Shown in pieces: positions 48,678 through 61,899 of a stretch of DNA of 64,000 bases (its first letter is position 1; every line of letters starts with the position of its first letter). The notes beneath the pieces are model-generated. The model was given only the letters and a program-made list of their open reading frames with translations. It did no database searches and was not told where the DNA came from. The DNA is taken from the NCBI GenBank assembly GCA_009617715.1, contig VTFK01000166.1, forward strand, positions 744,001 to 808,000. The letters run 5' to 3'. Both the position numbers and the translations under genes were made by a program. This DNA is from Plectrocnemia conspersa (lineage: Eukaryota > Arthropoda > Insecta > Trichoptera > Polycentropodidae).

Positions 48678-50045
48678 CTAGTATGGCCCCGATTGTCCGG
48701 GTGGGCCGTATTGTGACGAAGGTCCCGAAGGTCCGGAGCTACCGATTCCTCCGTGTCCTCCGCCGATACCTCCTCCGATTCCTCCGCCGATTCCGCCGCC
48801 AATTCCGCCTCCGTGTCCACCGCCGATTCCGCCCCCGTGTCCTCCGCCGATTCCACCTCCGTGTCCTCCGCCGATTCCGTGGCCGCTGTCTCCGAGGGAT
48901 CCTCCAATTCCGCCGCCGATTCCACCGCCGATTCCACCGCCGATTCCTCCTCCGATTCCGCCGCCGATGCCTCCGCCGATGCCTCCGCCGATTCCGCCGC
49001 TCTCCTTCTGGGTCTTGTATCTGATGAAGTAAACTTCGGGTTTCGAAGGTTGGGTGGGAGCGATGGTCGGGATGGAGATCTCTGGCTGTTCGTCGGGTTT
49101 CTTGACCAAGACGTAGACCAAAGTCTTCTCTTCGTTTTGGGCTTGGAGAGGAATGATCGGTTGGGTTGGCGCGGGTGGAGACGGAGCCTTGATGAAGATA
49201 ATCTTATAGTGCTTCTGAGGGGGTCCTGCGGTGGCGAGTGGTCTCACGTGGTGCTCTTCAGGTTCTGGTGGCGGAACATGGACGTAGATGTGCTTCTGTA
49301 CGATCGGAGCTTGGAAGCCGCCGAATCCACCGCCGAATCCGCCACCGCTGCCGCCGCCGAATCCGCCGCCGCTTCCGCCACCAAATCCGCCTCCGAATCC
49401 ACCGCCGAATCCACTGCCGCCGCCGTGTCCTCCGCCGATGCTACCTCCATGTCCTCCTCCGATGCCTCCGCCGATTCCGCCGCCGTGTCCGAATCCTCCG
49501 CCGATTCCGCCGCCGATGCCACCTCCGATGCCTCCGCCGAATCCGCCTCCGTGGGATCCGCCTCCTCCGAATCCTCCTCCGTGCGATGATCCGCCGCTAG
49601 GGGCTCCGTAGCTACCGGAAGGCCTAGGCTGGTTATAACTGTATCCGGCCTCGGGCCTAGCATGTGCCAAAGCCACGACCGCTAAAACCTGGTGAATCAA
49701 GATGACACACTTAAATGTTTGATAGGGGACTGAAAAGCTAGCATGTAACACGATTATGAAATTGAAATGAATCTGTCTAAAATTGAATATCATGAAAATA
49801 TATTTTTTAAGTCAGTGTGAAAAGTCATATAATATTGATGGATTAAAATTAAAAACGGATTTGATTAAATTGATATATGATAACACAGATGGCTATAATT
49901 TGTTATAGCGAAGATTTAATGGGGAGAAATTGAAGATGACGCTTCAAGTGAAATAAATGTTTTGTTGTGAGCGTCGATATATCACTGATAAGCACTATCA
50001 CTGGTCACACGGCGGTCACTGGTCTCTTACCACGAAGATCTTCAT
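48678..50045 (-). CDS. Twdl: Tweedle (DUF243) cuticle protein, glycine-rich
   Basis: Two coding exons: 50031-50045 (MKIFV) and 48678-49688, separated by a 342-base intron with gtaaga donor and caccag acceptor; 341 residues, stop TAG. The signal peptide is MKIFVVLAVVALAHA, cut before RPEAGYS. Residues about 20-130 are Gly-rich (GGGF, GGGI, GGGH units). Residues about 131-234 are the Tweedle domain: QAPIVQKHIYVHVPPPE, QKHYKIIFIKAPSPP, EEKTLVYVLVKKPDEQP and KPEVYFIRYKTQKE. A second GGGI/GHGG block and a tail ending GQSGPY follow. Tweedle proteins are secreted chitin-binding structural components of insect cuticle. A tiny first exon that splits the signal peptide is usual for insect cuticle genes. 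Family assignment is secure; which Tweedle paralogue is not readable. Confidence 0.95.
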
Positions 50046-50510
50046 GGTTGCGTTTCGTCTCGATCGGATGCTGGGTTTTTGTGGTTCGCTCGGCTCGGCT
50101 GAGCAAGATGGATTGATGCCGTTGTTGGTGGCGAGGTCTGCTTATGTAGCCATCTCGGCGTACCCCTCCAACAATTGTAATAGTCGCTTGCGTCCTTGCT
50201 GCGGAGTCTGGGGCTGAGTTCAAGCGGTCAAGTGAAAGTTCGCCGGCGCATCCGAGAGACGCGCGGGAACGGTGAAAGTAGAATATGAGGTATATTTCGG
50301 TGGAACGTAGCCGCTGACCCGACACAACCGATACCGGTGCCAAGATGCCACCCACCGACGACGGTGACGTAACCGGACCGTTACGGGATCGAAGAGCGAT
50401 TCGGAAACAACGTAAAACTCGCGGACTACCCTCGAACAAAGAAATAGCGGCAAATGAAAAGCGATCTTTCGATACGCGAACTTCGAGTAGTACCATATAG
50501 ACGCGGAGAT
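50046..50510 (-). promoter_or_regulatory. Tweedle promoter region, CpG-rich
   Basis: Upstream of the ATG the minus strand has a TATA-like ctacataagc (complement of 50141-50150), about 100 bases before the start codon, leaving room for a 5' UTR of about 70 bases. Beyond it, to about 50510, the sequence is CpG-rich and then drops abruptly to AT-rich at about 50515. Overlapping open frames (for example 50005-50496) look compositional. Confidence 0.5.
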
Positions 50511-50914
50511 GAGTTATATTTTATTTTAAAATATAAATCATTACACCTAATAAAATACTGTCACATTTTTATCAACATGCTGTAATAACTCTGGAAAAAC
50601 CATGATTCCGGGCCTCATGACAAAAATGCCATTTTGTATATTTTTTAACATCGTAATGTAATTTCTTAATAATTATAAATAATAATAATGCTGCAAATTA
50701 ATATAAGAATAAGCCACCGTTGCGACATATTTTCTAAAATCATATTTTATGCCAAATATTTTAATTAGGCATTAAAAAATATTATTCACAATATTCATCT
50801 GAATGTTTTTTGCTGCTCAGTGTTGCCATATAGTGAATTTCCAGTCCAGGTCAAGCGTTTATAGTAACACTTTTATGACAATATTACGAGTGAGAAAAGA
50901 ATAAGGCACATCTA

Positions 50915-51770
50915 AACCCAATTTTGACTAATAGGAGAACGCAAAAATCAAAATGATAATTGTTTTAGCGCTCTCCTATTGACCAAAATTTGGTCTGAAA
51001 ATACTTTGATAAGTCTTCTTATACTAGAAATCCAAATTACAACTCTCAAATTGAGTTTCATAGACATTTAAATTATATTTTCGCTTATAAAAATATATAT
51101 TTACTAGTGAAAATTTATTTGTACTTCACTAGTGAAAATTTAACTTCACAGAAAAATACACATTCACTGTAACATTTATACATCGGATGTAAATAAATAA
51201 TGATAAGTATTTAAATGTATATATTACATATGGAAAAATTAAAATCATATTACATTTTTAACACCTATATATTCACTGGTAAAAATATATTTTCAATAGT
51301 GAAAATATATTCTAATATGATTTCACTGAAATGACTTATTTAAAAAAATATTTTTGCTTATTTATATTCTCTGTGAGAATTTAAAAAAAATTCGAGAATT
51401 TATAAAAAAATATTTCTACTACATTCATAGTATTTAAGTTAATAATATGCATTTTTCTGGACCAATTCAAGGAGAGGGGGGGGGGGGCAAATGTTCTCTA
51501 TAATTTTTTTTTTTAAAAAGTTCTATAACTATAATTAGTTTGAGAACTTTTATTAGGTCAGGTGTGGGTTTGAACAGCAAATGGACGTTTCGCAACTGTC
51601 AAATTGAACTTCATAGACATTTTAAATTATATTTTCGCTAATAGAAATATATATCTACTGGTGAAAATATATTTGGACTTCACTAGTGAAAATATAACTT
51701 CACAGAAAAATTCACATTCACTGTAACATTTATAAATCGGATGTAAATAAATAATAAGCTTTAAGAAATA
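50915..51770 (+). repeat. Hairpin-ended dispersed repeat, copy 4 and adjacent partial
   Basis: Only a tiny remnant of the hairpin remains (gactaataggagaacgcaaa against gcgctctcctattgaccaaa at 50930-50990). The body runs with ttcactagtgaaaatt palindromes to a G tract at 51475. A second partial body copy follows at about 51520-51770 (gggtttgaacagcaaatgga, gcaactgtcaaattgaactt), suggesting a tandem or nested pair. Confidence 0.6.
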
Positions 51771-51779
51771 GTTTTATTT

Positions 51780-53740
51780 ATCGGTAAACGATTTCATTAC
51801 TAATCTAATGATAATTTGCGGTAGATCAATAAATAATATAGATAAAAAATAAGTGATTTATTTCGGACGTTCGAATTTCACGCGAAGAAAGAGGGCGTCA
51901 CCGTGTTGCATCACTCTCAACTGTGTAGCTGCTACAATAAAATCGTTAAAAAGTATATTTTTTTACTAATTTATTAATGACAATTTATTCAAGACCATTT
52001 TAAATATCTTAGCTAATATTCTATAAAATAAATTAAAATGAAACATTAAAAAAAATTAATATACAATCTAGTTCTAAAATGGCTTTTGTTAAAAATAAAA
52101 AAATATATTATTTTGTATATAAAAACGATTTTATTGACATATTTTATGTATTTTTTACGTGAGATTATATTTTGTTAAAATCATAATAAAAATATTTATT
52201 ATAGTTACTTGCGGTTTGCAGAACAAATTTATTTTTCACACCGATGTTATGCCAGCGCACGTGCTAAATGCTAATTTGGGCGGATTTGATTATTAATTTT
52301 TTTAACAGATCTTTCTTGTACTGCAATTTTAAAATTATTTGTTTTCATTGATCAAAGTTATTACATTATAACAAATATTACATAATTCATTAATAACTAT
52401 TCGGTCGATGACATATTGGCGTTTTATATTAATAAAATTCGTTTTAGATACTTTTGAATATTTTAGAATAATATTTAGATGATTTTTTACATTATGTTAA
52501 AATCAGATCCGAATTTGTTGTAAATATATGCATATATGAATATTTTTAGAATGTCACAAAACGGACGTTTTTCTTTAGTCACGATTGCAATCAAATCAAT
52601 GCCAAAGGTCACGCACCTTTCTCTGACTTGTATTTTTTGCTTAAATTTCTTAACAAATACTCAAGGACATATTTTCTCGTAATAAAGAAATTAGCATATC
52701 ATCATGCTTTGCGTGAAATAACTTTCAAAAGCTTTTGAAATGCATCGTTTGCAAACAGATCTCCAGATTAATAACAAGTGCTGCTTTCCAACAATGTTAA
52801 AAATATATACAATACTATATTAAACAGACTTGTTATACTTTCCAAATCAAAATTTATAGTGCAACTTATTTTGTGCCAAAATGACGACGGAATAAATTAT
52901 GTGAATATTATTGGAATGATTTTCCTTAAAGAATCTTAGTAAGGCGTTGTTACCATTATTTAATTTTAATAATAGAAAGAAATAACTGTACCATATTCTA
53001 TGAGAATTAGATGAAAAGAAGGTCGAGGACAATAGTGTAAAACTTTGTGAATAATTATGGGAGGCAAAATTTGATCAATTAATTTAGCACATCAAAAAGA
53101 TCTTTGTAACAATCGCGACGCAATTAATGCAATAAATCATATTTGAGAAAATAAATTGCCACAGGCGATTTCGTAAAACATGCAATATTTTAAGATAATA
53201 GATAAATCGTTTGATTAAAAAATACACTTAACAAATATAATAATATATTAGTGTGAAAACAGGAAAATCGGTCTATGATTCGATTTCTGTCTATATAATA
53301 TATTTAAATTAAATTGTAATATGTATAATATAAATAATATATTTAAACAAATATTACTATAGAATTCACTGTATTTTTTCGTAGAAAAAATCAGCGACAC
53401 TTTTCCAGTCTGCAGAATCGCCTGCTTCCATCTCATTCTGTAGCTACCTTTCTTTTTTGTGAAAAAATAAATAAATAAAAGTGAAAAAAAAATAAATAAA
53501 CATTGACAAAATAATATAATTCAAGAATATGTATTACTCAAGGGTATGTTTTTTACATTTTTTTTAAATGCGTTTCTTTCAGTCAATAATATTATCATGG
53601 AACGATAATGAACAATGTGAAAATAAACAGTTTTTAACCGATGAACAAAAATACTGAAACTCAATTAAAAGCGTATGCAAAAAACGTACCGACCGATAAT
53701 TCTATCATAATTATTACAAAAATCCACAAGACCTAAATAA
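51780..53740. other. AT-rich intergenic stretch, nothing recognised
   Basis: No coding remnant, RNA gene or bounded element was recognised. Open frames at 52847-53032 and 53248-53436 (minus) are AT-driven and resemble no family. Confidence 0.45.
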
Positions 53741-55680
53741 TGGGTTTTGAGTTTAAAAATCCAACAAAATGACTTAAATTTTATATACTTGTAATATTTT
53801 CTAAACAGGCTTTAAATTAAATGTATTGAGCCCAAAAAATTATTAAAAGGTTGAAATTTGCTGGACTTGTGAATTTATTTGTTATTTTTTTTAATCTGAT
53901 TTTTCTTTAAAAAAAGCACTGAATTTAAGTAATGTAAAAATTTAGTGGACTTGTGAATTTTTCCATTTTTTTATTTCTCTTTTAATTTTGGTTTTTTAAC
54001 TTAAAAATCCACCAAAAAGGCTAAGAGTGTGACATATGAATTTTTTGTTTTATATATTTTTTCTTTAAAACCATCACAAATTTTTTTAGTTATGTGAAAA
54101 AGGAGTGGACTTGTAATATTTTCTCTTTTTTGATATTTAATCAAAACATGCCCTTAATTTAGGTTTTTGTGCTAAAAAAATCCAGCAAAAAAGCTAAAAA
54201 TGTGTATACTTCATATTTTTCTTCAAAAGAGGCTCAAAATTTAGGTTTTTGTTAGTTTAATAATTCACGTATAAGTCTTAAATTTCGTACACTTGTTATT
54301 TTGTCAGGCATTGAATAAATAATTTTGAGTTCAAAAATCTATTAAAAGTTCTGAAAATTTGTAGATATGCCAATTTTTTTTTCGATTTTTTTTATAAATA
54401 AATCCTAAATTTAAGTTATGCAAAAAATAAGTGGACCCTAAAATTCACCCTTTTTTAGTTTTATTCAAAGCAAGCCCTTAATTTAAGTTTTTGAGATCAA
54501 AAATTCACCAAAAATGCTGTAAATTTGTATACTTGATTTTTTTTTACCGATTTGTATTCTGAACACACCTTAAATTAATGGTTTTAAGCGCAAAAATATA
54601 TTAAAAATGCTAAAAATTTGTAACTTGTTAATTTATTTGTTTTTTTTTCCTGATTTTTTTTTAAAAACATACCCTAAATTTAAATCTATTAAGAATACTG
54701 AAAATTTTGTATACTTGTATTTATTTAGATTTTTCTTTAAAACAAACCCTAAATTAAATTTGTGTAAAAAATGAGTGGACTTTTTTTTGATTTTTATTAA
54801 AAACAAACCCTTAATTTTGAGCTTAAAAATCTACCAAAAATGCTGAAAATTTGTATATTTGTGATTTTTTTTTTTATTTTATTTCAAACAAGCCTTAAAT
54901 TAAAGGTTTTGAGCTCAAAAATCTATTAAAAAGCAGGAAATTTGTATAATTGATTTTGTGATTTTTTCTGATTTTTTTTAAAACATACTCTAAATTAAGG
55001 TTTTTGTGCTTAAAAATCTATTTAGAATGCTGAAAATTTGTATACTTGTATTTATTCTGATTTTTCATCGAAACAGACCTTAAATTTAAGTTTTGGGCTT
55101 AAAAATTAACCAAGAATACTGAAAATTGTGTATTTTTTTTCGATTTATTCGAAGTTATGTAAAAATGAGTGGACGTGTAAAATTTTCCATTTTTTTGTTT
55201 TTCATTAAAAAAAGTCATTAATTTAGGTTTTTGAGCTCAAAAATTCACGAAAAAGGCTGAATATTTGTAACGCTTTCTCTGGGTTTTTTCCAAACAGACC
55301 CAAAATTAAGGTTTTTGCGCTTAAAATCCACCAAAAGGCTAAAAATTTGCATACTTGAATTTTATTTTTACCGATTTGTATTCTGAACAGACCTTAAATT
55401 AAAGGTTTTGAGCTCATAAATCTATTAAAATAGCTGAAAATTGTTGACTTGTTAATTTTTTTTTTTTTATTATTATTTTTCTTTAAATGATATAAATAAT
55501 AATAAAAAATGAATTGAATTTTGAAAATTTTTTTTAAAAATTTTTATTTAAAACAAGCCCATAATTTAGATTTTTTAGTTCAAAAATCCATCAAAAAGGC
55601 TTAAAATTTGTATTTTTTTTCAGACTTTTCTTAAAAACAGACTCTAAACTTAGGGTTTTAAGCTCAAAAATCGACCAATG
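53740..55680. repeat. Degenerate tandem array, monomer about 85-90 bases
   Basis: At least 17 recognisable units share ggttttgagctcaaaaatc, then a ccaccaaaaaggctgaaaat-like block, tttgtatacttg and a T-rich tract with ctgatttttt. Marker spacing is mostly about 75-95 bases, with some gaps of about 170 where a unit has decayed. Divergence between units is high, which implies an old satellite. It is all T-rich on the plus strand and non-coding. Confidence 0.75.
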
Positions 55681-56739
55681 TGAATGCAATATAGCCTCTG
55701 GTTCATTGGACAAAAAATAAAATTCATTTTGATATACAATTGTAAATGCTTATTTTGGCTTTCAGTGCAAGTAGTCAGCATTAAATAATAATAAATGTAA
55801 ATATAGGGTATACGATATAGTACAAAAAAGCGTTACCCTCTGCTAATTTTACGATTTTGAAAAAAGTCCGAAGAAGTAGCAATTTGATATTTTTTTATAA
55901 TAATTCAATTTTAATATATATGACGCAAAATCTCTCTAATCAAAATATATTTCAGTTATTGCTCTGAACGTCACAAATATTAGACATTTTCAAGCTTAAT
56001 GCCAACAGTAGTCATTTTGAATTCAATTCAACTTTTGCTTTCACAGCTACAAATATTTAAAGTGTGTTTGGGTTTCAAGTGTTAGGTCACATTATATATG
56101 TACATACATATATATAAAAAAATATGTTTGACACGAAAATTTGGCATTCATAACTCATTTTCGCGATTGTGATGTTTATTTATTGAAAAATATGTAATGA
56201 CCTTTCGATTAAATCAACAAATGCAATTTCACTTTGAGTATGATTTATATCAATATTTCCACCGATCTTAAATATTGCAAAGCCATTTTTATATTTTAAA
56301 CTTTGATTATTATATCAAACAGTCAGTGTACAACCATTCACTAACTTCCATATAAAATGCGTGAAATGTTATATTGAAATCTGTGACGAAAAACATGATG
56401 AAACTCACTACATTATCAAATACATTGCTATTACGTTTGTAATTAAAGCTATTGTTTTATATTTTTGCGATTTATGGTAAGATATTTCGGTTTTATTGAT
56501 CAATAATTTATGGCAGTTATATGTGCGTTATGTTTCATTGCATCAATATATATTATAATACTTATGTACTTAAATATATTGTACAACTATGCAACTAGTT
56601 CTGAACCGGATTTGCGGGTCAATAGGTGTCGGAACTGGATTTTTCAAGTTCACGTTGTTTCATGATCATATTTGAAAACTGGAGTGATCATTTTCATAAA
56701 TAATATAAAATGCTCGTTTTTTGCCGTTCACATAACGCG

Positions 56740-56815
56740 ATTCGAACTCTTGGCCCCGGCAACACAAATCAAAAAATTTGGCGCTTGAGCCACTTTTCGG
56801 TCCCGTTTCAATGCG
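56740..56815 (-). repeat. tRNA-like sequence (SINE head or tRNA pseudogene)
   Basis: On the minus strand agtggctcaagcgcc (A-box) and gagttcgaatcgcg (B-box) are separated by about 40 bases, the spacing of a tRNA gene. The acceptor and anticodon arms do not fold convincingly as a standard tRNA, so a SINE head or degenerate copy is more likely. Confidence 0.4.
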
Positions 56816-57159
56816 TGCCGTAAACATCGTTATTGTGAATACTTATACTATAATTTATACGTGAGGAAAAATAGCTTCGAATAAGTAGAGAACAGCTGCT
56901 TATAATATTTATTATTTAAATTTATTTTGCTCAAGAAAACAAACTGTAAGATAAGATCTTGTTGATGAGTTCTGAGCAGGACTTTTTTTTTAAAAAAATG
57001 TTACGGAACTAATTTTTTGTCAAGATTTTTACTAAAGAAAATTATATTATTTAAATTAAATTTACCACGAAGCGCGTAAAAAAATAAAATCATATTTTTT
57101 CTTTACAATGACATGGCAAATCTAAAGTTAAACAACATTTATTTGAATACAAAATTATA

Positions 57160-57534
57160 GTGATTTCCAAAGTCATTGACAAATCGTCTCAATTCAAATT
57201 TTTAGTGTTGCTGTCTATAGCCGAATTAAATCTGAGAAACCACAGATCAACGTATTTTGATAGATCGAAAAGTGGCAAAGGTGCTCCGACGAGTTTGATG
57301 AACAAAAGTGCTGAAAGTGTATTGCTCTTGAACGAAGCTCTTATTGAGGTAATAATTATATTCATTTGCAAAAAACTGCATTCACATTCACTTGAAGAAA
57401 CTTATATGAAACGCGATATTTTTTTAAGATGTCATTTCGAGAATGTATTCGCAAACTCCTTGAATCTTTCATCTTTCGCTTATGGTAGTCTGATTGATAT
57501 GTTCCTAAATTCAATATCTCCAAATTTCAACTGA
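57160..57534 (+). CDS. Unidentified open frame or exon
   Basis: 124 codons are open in a 75 percent AT region. An exon reading is also possible: acceptor ctatag at about 57221-57226 and donor GAG|gtaata near 57349, containing RNHRSTYFDRSKSGKGAPTS and ESVLLLNEALIE. This core is less AT-rich than its flanks. I recognise no domain, and the complementary strand is partly open too, so this may be chance. Confidence 0.25.
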   Translation: MISKVIDKSSQFKFLVLLSIAELNLRNHRSTYFDRSKSGKGAPTSLMNKSAESVLLLNEALIEVIIIFICKKLHSHSLEETYMKRDIFLRCHFENVFANSLNLSSFAYGSLIDMFLNSISPNFN

Positions 57535-57649
57535 ACTATTCAGGCCAATATTTTACTATCCAGCAATAATTATTAAAATTACTTTCAACGAGGAATAAAA
57601 TGTTTTCGAGTCAATAGGGGTGAGCACATTTATAATAGGGTCCAAAATC

Positions 57650-58810
57650 AGGGACGTGATTTGCACCTCTTGAATTTTGTCAGAAAAATGTCACTGACTG
57701 GCCAACATTTGACATCATCTTCCTGATTCCTCACCAGAAATACTAGGGTTATCCCTCAAAGAAAATCTTAAAAAACAGTCCCGAAAATATTTTTTTAAAT
57801 ATGTTATTTCAGTGAAATCATATGGCAATACATTTTCACTGGTAGATATATATTTTCATCAGTAAAAATATATATAAGAAAAAATAATTTAACAAGTTCT
57901 TTATTTATTATATATACGTAGAAAATTATTAATTTATAATATTAAGTACTAACCTTAGTCCGCAAAATTATTATCTAAATCTAGATTATTAAGCTAATGA
58001 TTTATAGAGGATATGTTATTTTTAATTGAATTTTTTTTATAAATAGTTTTAATTTTAGTAAAATTATATGATTTAAACTTTTCCATACATATACATACTT
58101 AATATTATTAATTTGCATGTTATCTATAAATGTTTGTTTTTTCAGTGTAGTTATAATTTCAAATACATTTTTACCAGTAGATACATATTTATACTAGCGA
58201 TAATATAATTTAACTGATGAGATTTTATGCTGCTCTTAAATGTATATGAAACGCAATTTGACAGTGGCGAAACGAAAATTTGCTGTTCAAACCCAAACCT
58301 AGCCTACACGAATTAATCAAAACCAACTTGACCTAATGTAAGTTTTAAAACTAATTACAATTTTAGAACACTTTCAAGTTCAAAATACAAATTTTCAAAC
58401 TCAACTCTCAGGGGGAAATAAGCGGAAGAAGAAGTACAGACAGTCGCATCTCAAATATTGATCCATAGTTTGTCTGCATTTCGATATCACTTGTTTCAAA
58501 AATATGATAGCTATCCTTACCGATATTACTACTGACTTCTGACATTCAAAGAGGACTTATGAAAGTATTTTCAAACCGAATTTTGGTCAATAGGAGTGCG
58601 CAAAAACAATTATCACTTCTCAGAAGTCAAAAATTCACGTCAAAAGCAATAAAATCGTGGCGGTGCCGTCGCAGTGGGAACGCTCCGTAACGAGCGTTCC
58701 CACTGCGACGGCGCCGCCACGATTTTATTGCTTTTGACGTGGATTTTTGACTTCTGAGAAGGGATAATTGTTTTTTGCGCTCTCCTATTGGTCAAAATTC
58801 GGTTTATATG
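57650..58810 (-). repeat. Hairpin-ended dispersed repeat, copy 5 (long arm left)
   Basis: The body (57650-58560) is in inverse orientation. The hairpin is 58565-58805, centred at about 58687 (gggaacgctccgtaacgagc), with arms of about 118 bases matching almost perfectly: aaaccgaattttggtcaata at one end, its complement at the other. Partial arm copies follow at about 58860-58960 and 58995-59050, and G-tract ends at about 59075 and 59290. Confidence 0.75.
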
Positions 58811-59499
58811 TTCCTCATTTAATTTGTAATATTATAAAAGTCGTATAATGAACGCTAGATAACCGAGCGCTTCCACTGCCACAGTGACGGCACGATTTTA
58901 TTGCTTTTGACATGGATTTTTGACTTCTGAGAAATGTTTTTTGGTCAAAATTCGGCTTAGATAACTTATTATGAATCGTGATATTGTTATATAAAGTCTT
59001 ATAACTGAGCGTTTCCACTGCGACGCTACGAATTTATTTCTTTTATGTGGGTTATAGACAAGGACGTTATTTGAGGGAGGGGGGGGGGCAGGTTTGGGCA
59101 TTGCCCCTCTTTTGAATTTGTTCATGAAAATGCATGTATTTTAATGAAATACTATGAATCTTTATGATTGGCTAGCTTTTTCCCCCCCCCCTTGTAATAA
59201 TCTGAAATGATGTTACATTTCAAAGTTCTTTTTTTTTAAATTTAATTTAAATGTTGTTCTAAAATTACTCTGAAATTCTGTTTGAAATGTAAGGGGGGGG
59301 GCAGGTAAGGGCATTTGCCCAGAATTTTTTTAATGAAATCGAAATAATAAAAAAAATAATCACCGACTAACCAGCTTTTGCCACCTCCCCTGTAAAAATC
59401 TGAAATGACGCTCCAGTCCAAAATTCTGTTCTTTATAAACTTGAATGCATTTATTTTTCGTTTTGTAATGTACAGTATCACAATCAATAAAAGGCTGCA

Positions 59500-61890
59500 G
59501 TTGTTATTTAACTATGTACATATATCTAGCAAACTAAATGCCAATCACTATTAAGCACATGAAGACTTCACACGAAGTGATATAGTGGCGTGGGAACAAA
59601 GTTCCTCTAGTTCTAATTTAATGTGGAGTACGTTACCCCAGTGAATATATGCGAAAAGATACATTTATTCTATAATTTAAAATTTAAACTTTCATTAGTT
59701 GAAAGATGTATTTTCCAGTATATTACTGGGCGTGAGTTATTATCCTATTGTTTCGAGCCCAGGTACTCGTTCTTGGGTTAGCCAAATTATTTGCACATTG
59801 TTATTTTATCATATATGGCGATAGAAGCAGTTATACGGAATTCTCTCTATTGTTTTTTTATACCTAATATAATACATCAAACTACATCATAATCAATTTG
59901 CTGATTAAATTCTGTTTTGTTCCAGAAAAATGACAGTTGAAAGCAATTGAGAGATTCATTTCATTTAGATAGACCATCTAATCATAGACAATGAGATGAT
60001 CCACTTTAAGATTTAATTTACTGATGAAGCTGCAATATTATTTTCTTCTAAAAGTCAGTATATCTAGGGCATTTGAATACCCGGCCAAATTTATGACTCG
60101 GTTCTCGGATATTTTTTCGCAAATTTTGCGCAGTTTATGTTACGTTTTTTGTATTTGTTGTTTCAAGATGCATAGATTTAAAAAATAAAAATTATTTAAA
60201 AAATAAAATTTGCGACGCACACCTGTTTTTAAGATAAGCGTTAAACGATAATTAAATATGGGCCGAACAAATTTTGCGAATTTCGGTACTATGATCAAAA
60301 TTCTCAGAAAAAAATAAAATCTATGCGTCTTGAAATACAAAAGCATAACACAAAATTTACAAAAATTTTCGACGCACACCTATGCATATTTAATAAAATT
60401 AAAAAAAATTAACGATTATGAAAGTAATTAATGTTTAATTGCCATTATTTTTATTAATAAATTAATATGTATTAATAATATTTTACAGACAAATAATTGA
60501 TTTTTGCACTATTTGGATAAATAAATTGATAATAATATAATATAAAATACTGGAAATTGTATCATAAAATCTTTCAAAAAGGCTTCACAAAATAGAAATT
60601 ATATTTCGCATGACATTGATGCATAGACTGCAATTGTAAAACCATTTTGGGAATAACATACTTGTCTTTTGACTTCTAAAGGTTCATTCCCTACCATACG
60701 GTCCGTCAGGACATTGATCAGCTTGTAACAATAACAATTATTTTATGTTCTGAAACCCTCAACGAAACCTCCAAAAGTACATGATTAATAACACGCGAGC
60801 TTCATAAAAATATTATGAACGCATATTTTAACCACCCTGTATATATGTCTATACGCGTATAAATGCAAATTCATCATTCACGACTTTAATGAGCGTTGAA
60901 AGTGAAGATTCGCAGTGACAACCACAGTTCTAACGGTCAAGTCAGGGCAATTCCTATTGCGGTATACAGTAATTCATACCATATATAATACTAATAATTT
61001 AAACCGGTCGGTCTTCAGTTGTGACTTACCAGTCACTACAGAATGCTGTCACAGCTTATGTAAGCCAATTTGTTGGCAAAGAAGCTAAAGGATTGAATAG
61101 TTACGGGTTACGTTTTCTACATGTTATCAGCGAATGTCACAATGAATGATGTGTTGCTGTGATGATGTGAAATAAACGCACTTTTAAAATTATTTAAATA
61201 ATAAATTAAAAGAAAATCTAAAAATTAAAATCACATTTAATATATTTTTGTACTTGAAATTAAAGAAGGTACAATAAAAAAATGTCATCTATAAAATGCA
61301 TTGTATTTATGATAAAAACATATTATTTTACAACGATTTTACCCATATTAAATTAAATATTATAAACATAATGATATTGTAATAAAAGTAGCGTTTAAAA
61401 CACGACGTTATTGTATATGTATAATATAATATATACATATAAAAAATACTATAAAAATACACTGAATATATAAATAGTAAAACTTGTATTTAAATTAGTC
61501 TAATATAAAAAGTCAATCAGCTTTTCAATTCATTATGATAAATTAAAACTGCTCTTATCTAACAAGTGGAGCTAAAATAATTTTCTATAAATACTTACTT
61601 ATATTTATATTTGCTCGATACTTTACATAGTTTGTTGACCCACATTTTAAAGTGTCGTCATTTATTTTCGTTTATTTAATATGTTTTTAAGAAATTTATA
61701 AAAAATATGTACATGTCTTCACTTTTGATTTCGAATGCTTTTATCTCACGCAAATATAATACTATTGATTGTGGCGGCCGGCATGTGTCACACGTATGGG
61801 AAAATTAACAGAATTACAATGACACAAGAGATGACTATTTCAATGAAATTTATACAAAATAAAACAGAACTGCGCCACGGAAAATTAAGT
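59500..61890. other. AT-rich intergenic stretch with one element fragment
   Basis: At about 60067 the sequence tagggcatttgaatacccgg matches the terminus of the element at 46123; the rest of that element is not found. Otherwise I see no gene, RNA or bounded repeat. Confidence 0.45.
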
Positions 61891-61899
61891 CAAATCATT

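Noticed and set aside
48753..49589. Long plus-strand open frame (278 codons) opposite the Tweedle gene, rich in Ser/Ala/Asp
   Set aside because: It is the antisense of glycine-rich codons. The minus-strand frame has a signal peptide, splice sites and the Tweedle domain, and the other long frames here (48683-49024, 49238-49600, 49244-49663, 49288-49611) are the same kind of shadow.
50005..50496. 163-codon minus-strand frame upstream of the Tweedle start
   Set aside because: It overlaps the Tweedle start in another frame, is driven by the GC-rich promoter region, and resembles no family.
53740..55680. CRISPR-like array
   Set aside because: Repeats are long, diverged and T-rich with no unique spacers, and the DNA is from an animal.
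59735..59775. tRNA-like cgagcccaggtactcg
   Set aside because: Only a B-box-like core; no A-box at the right distance and no foldable arms.
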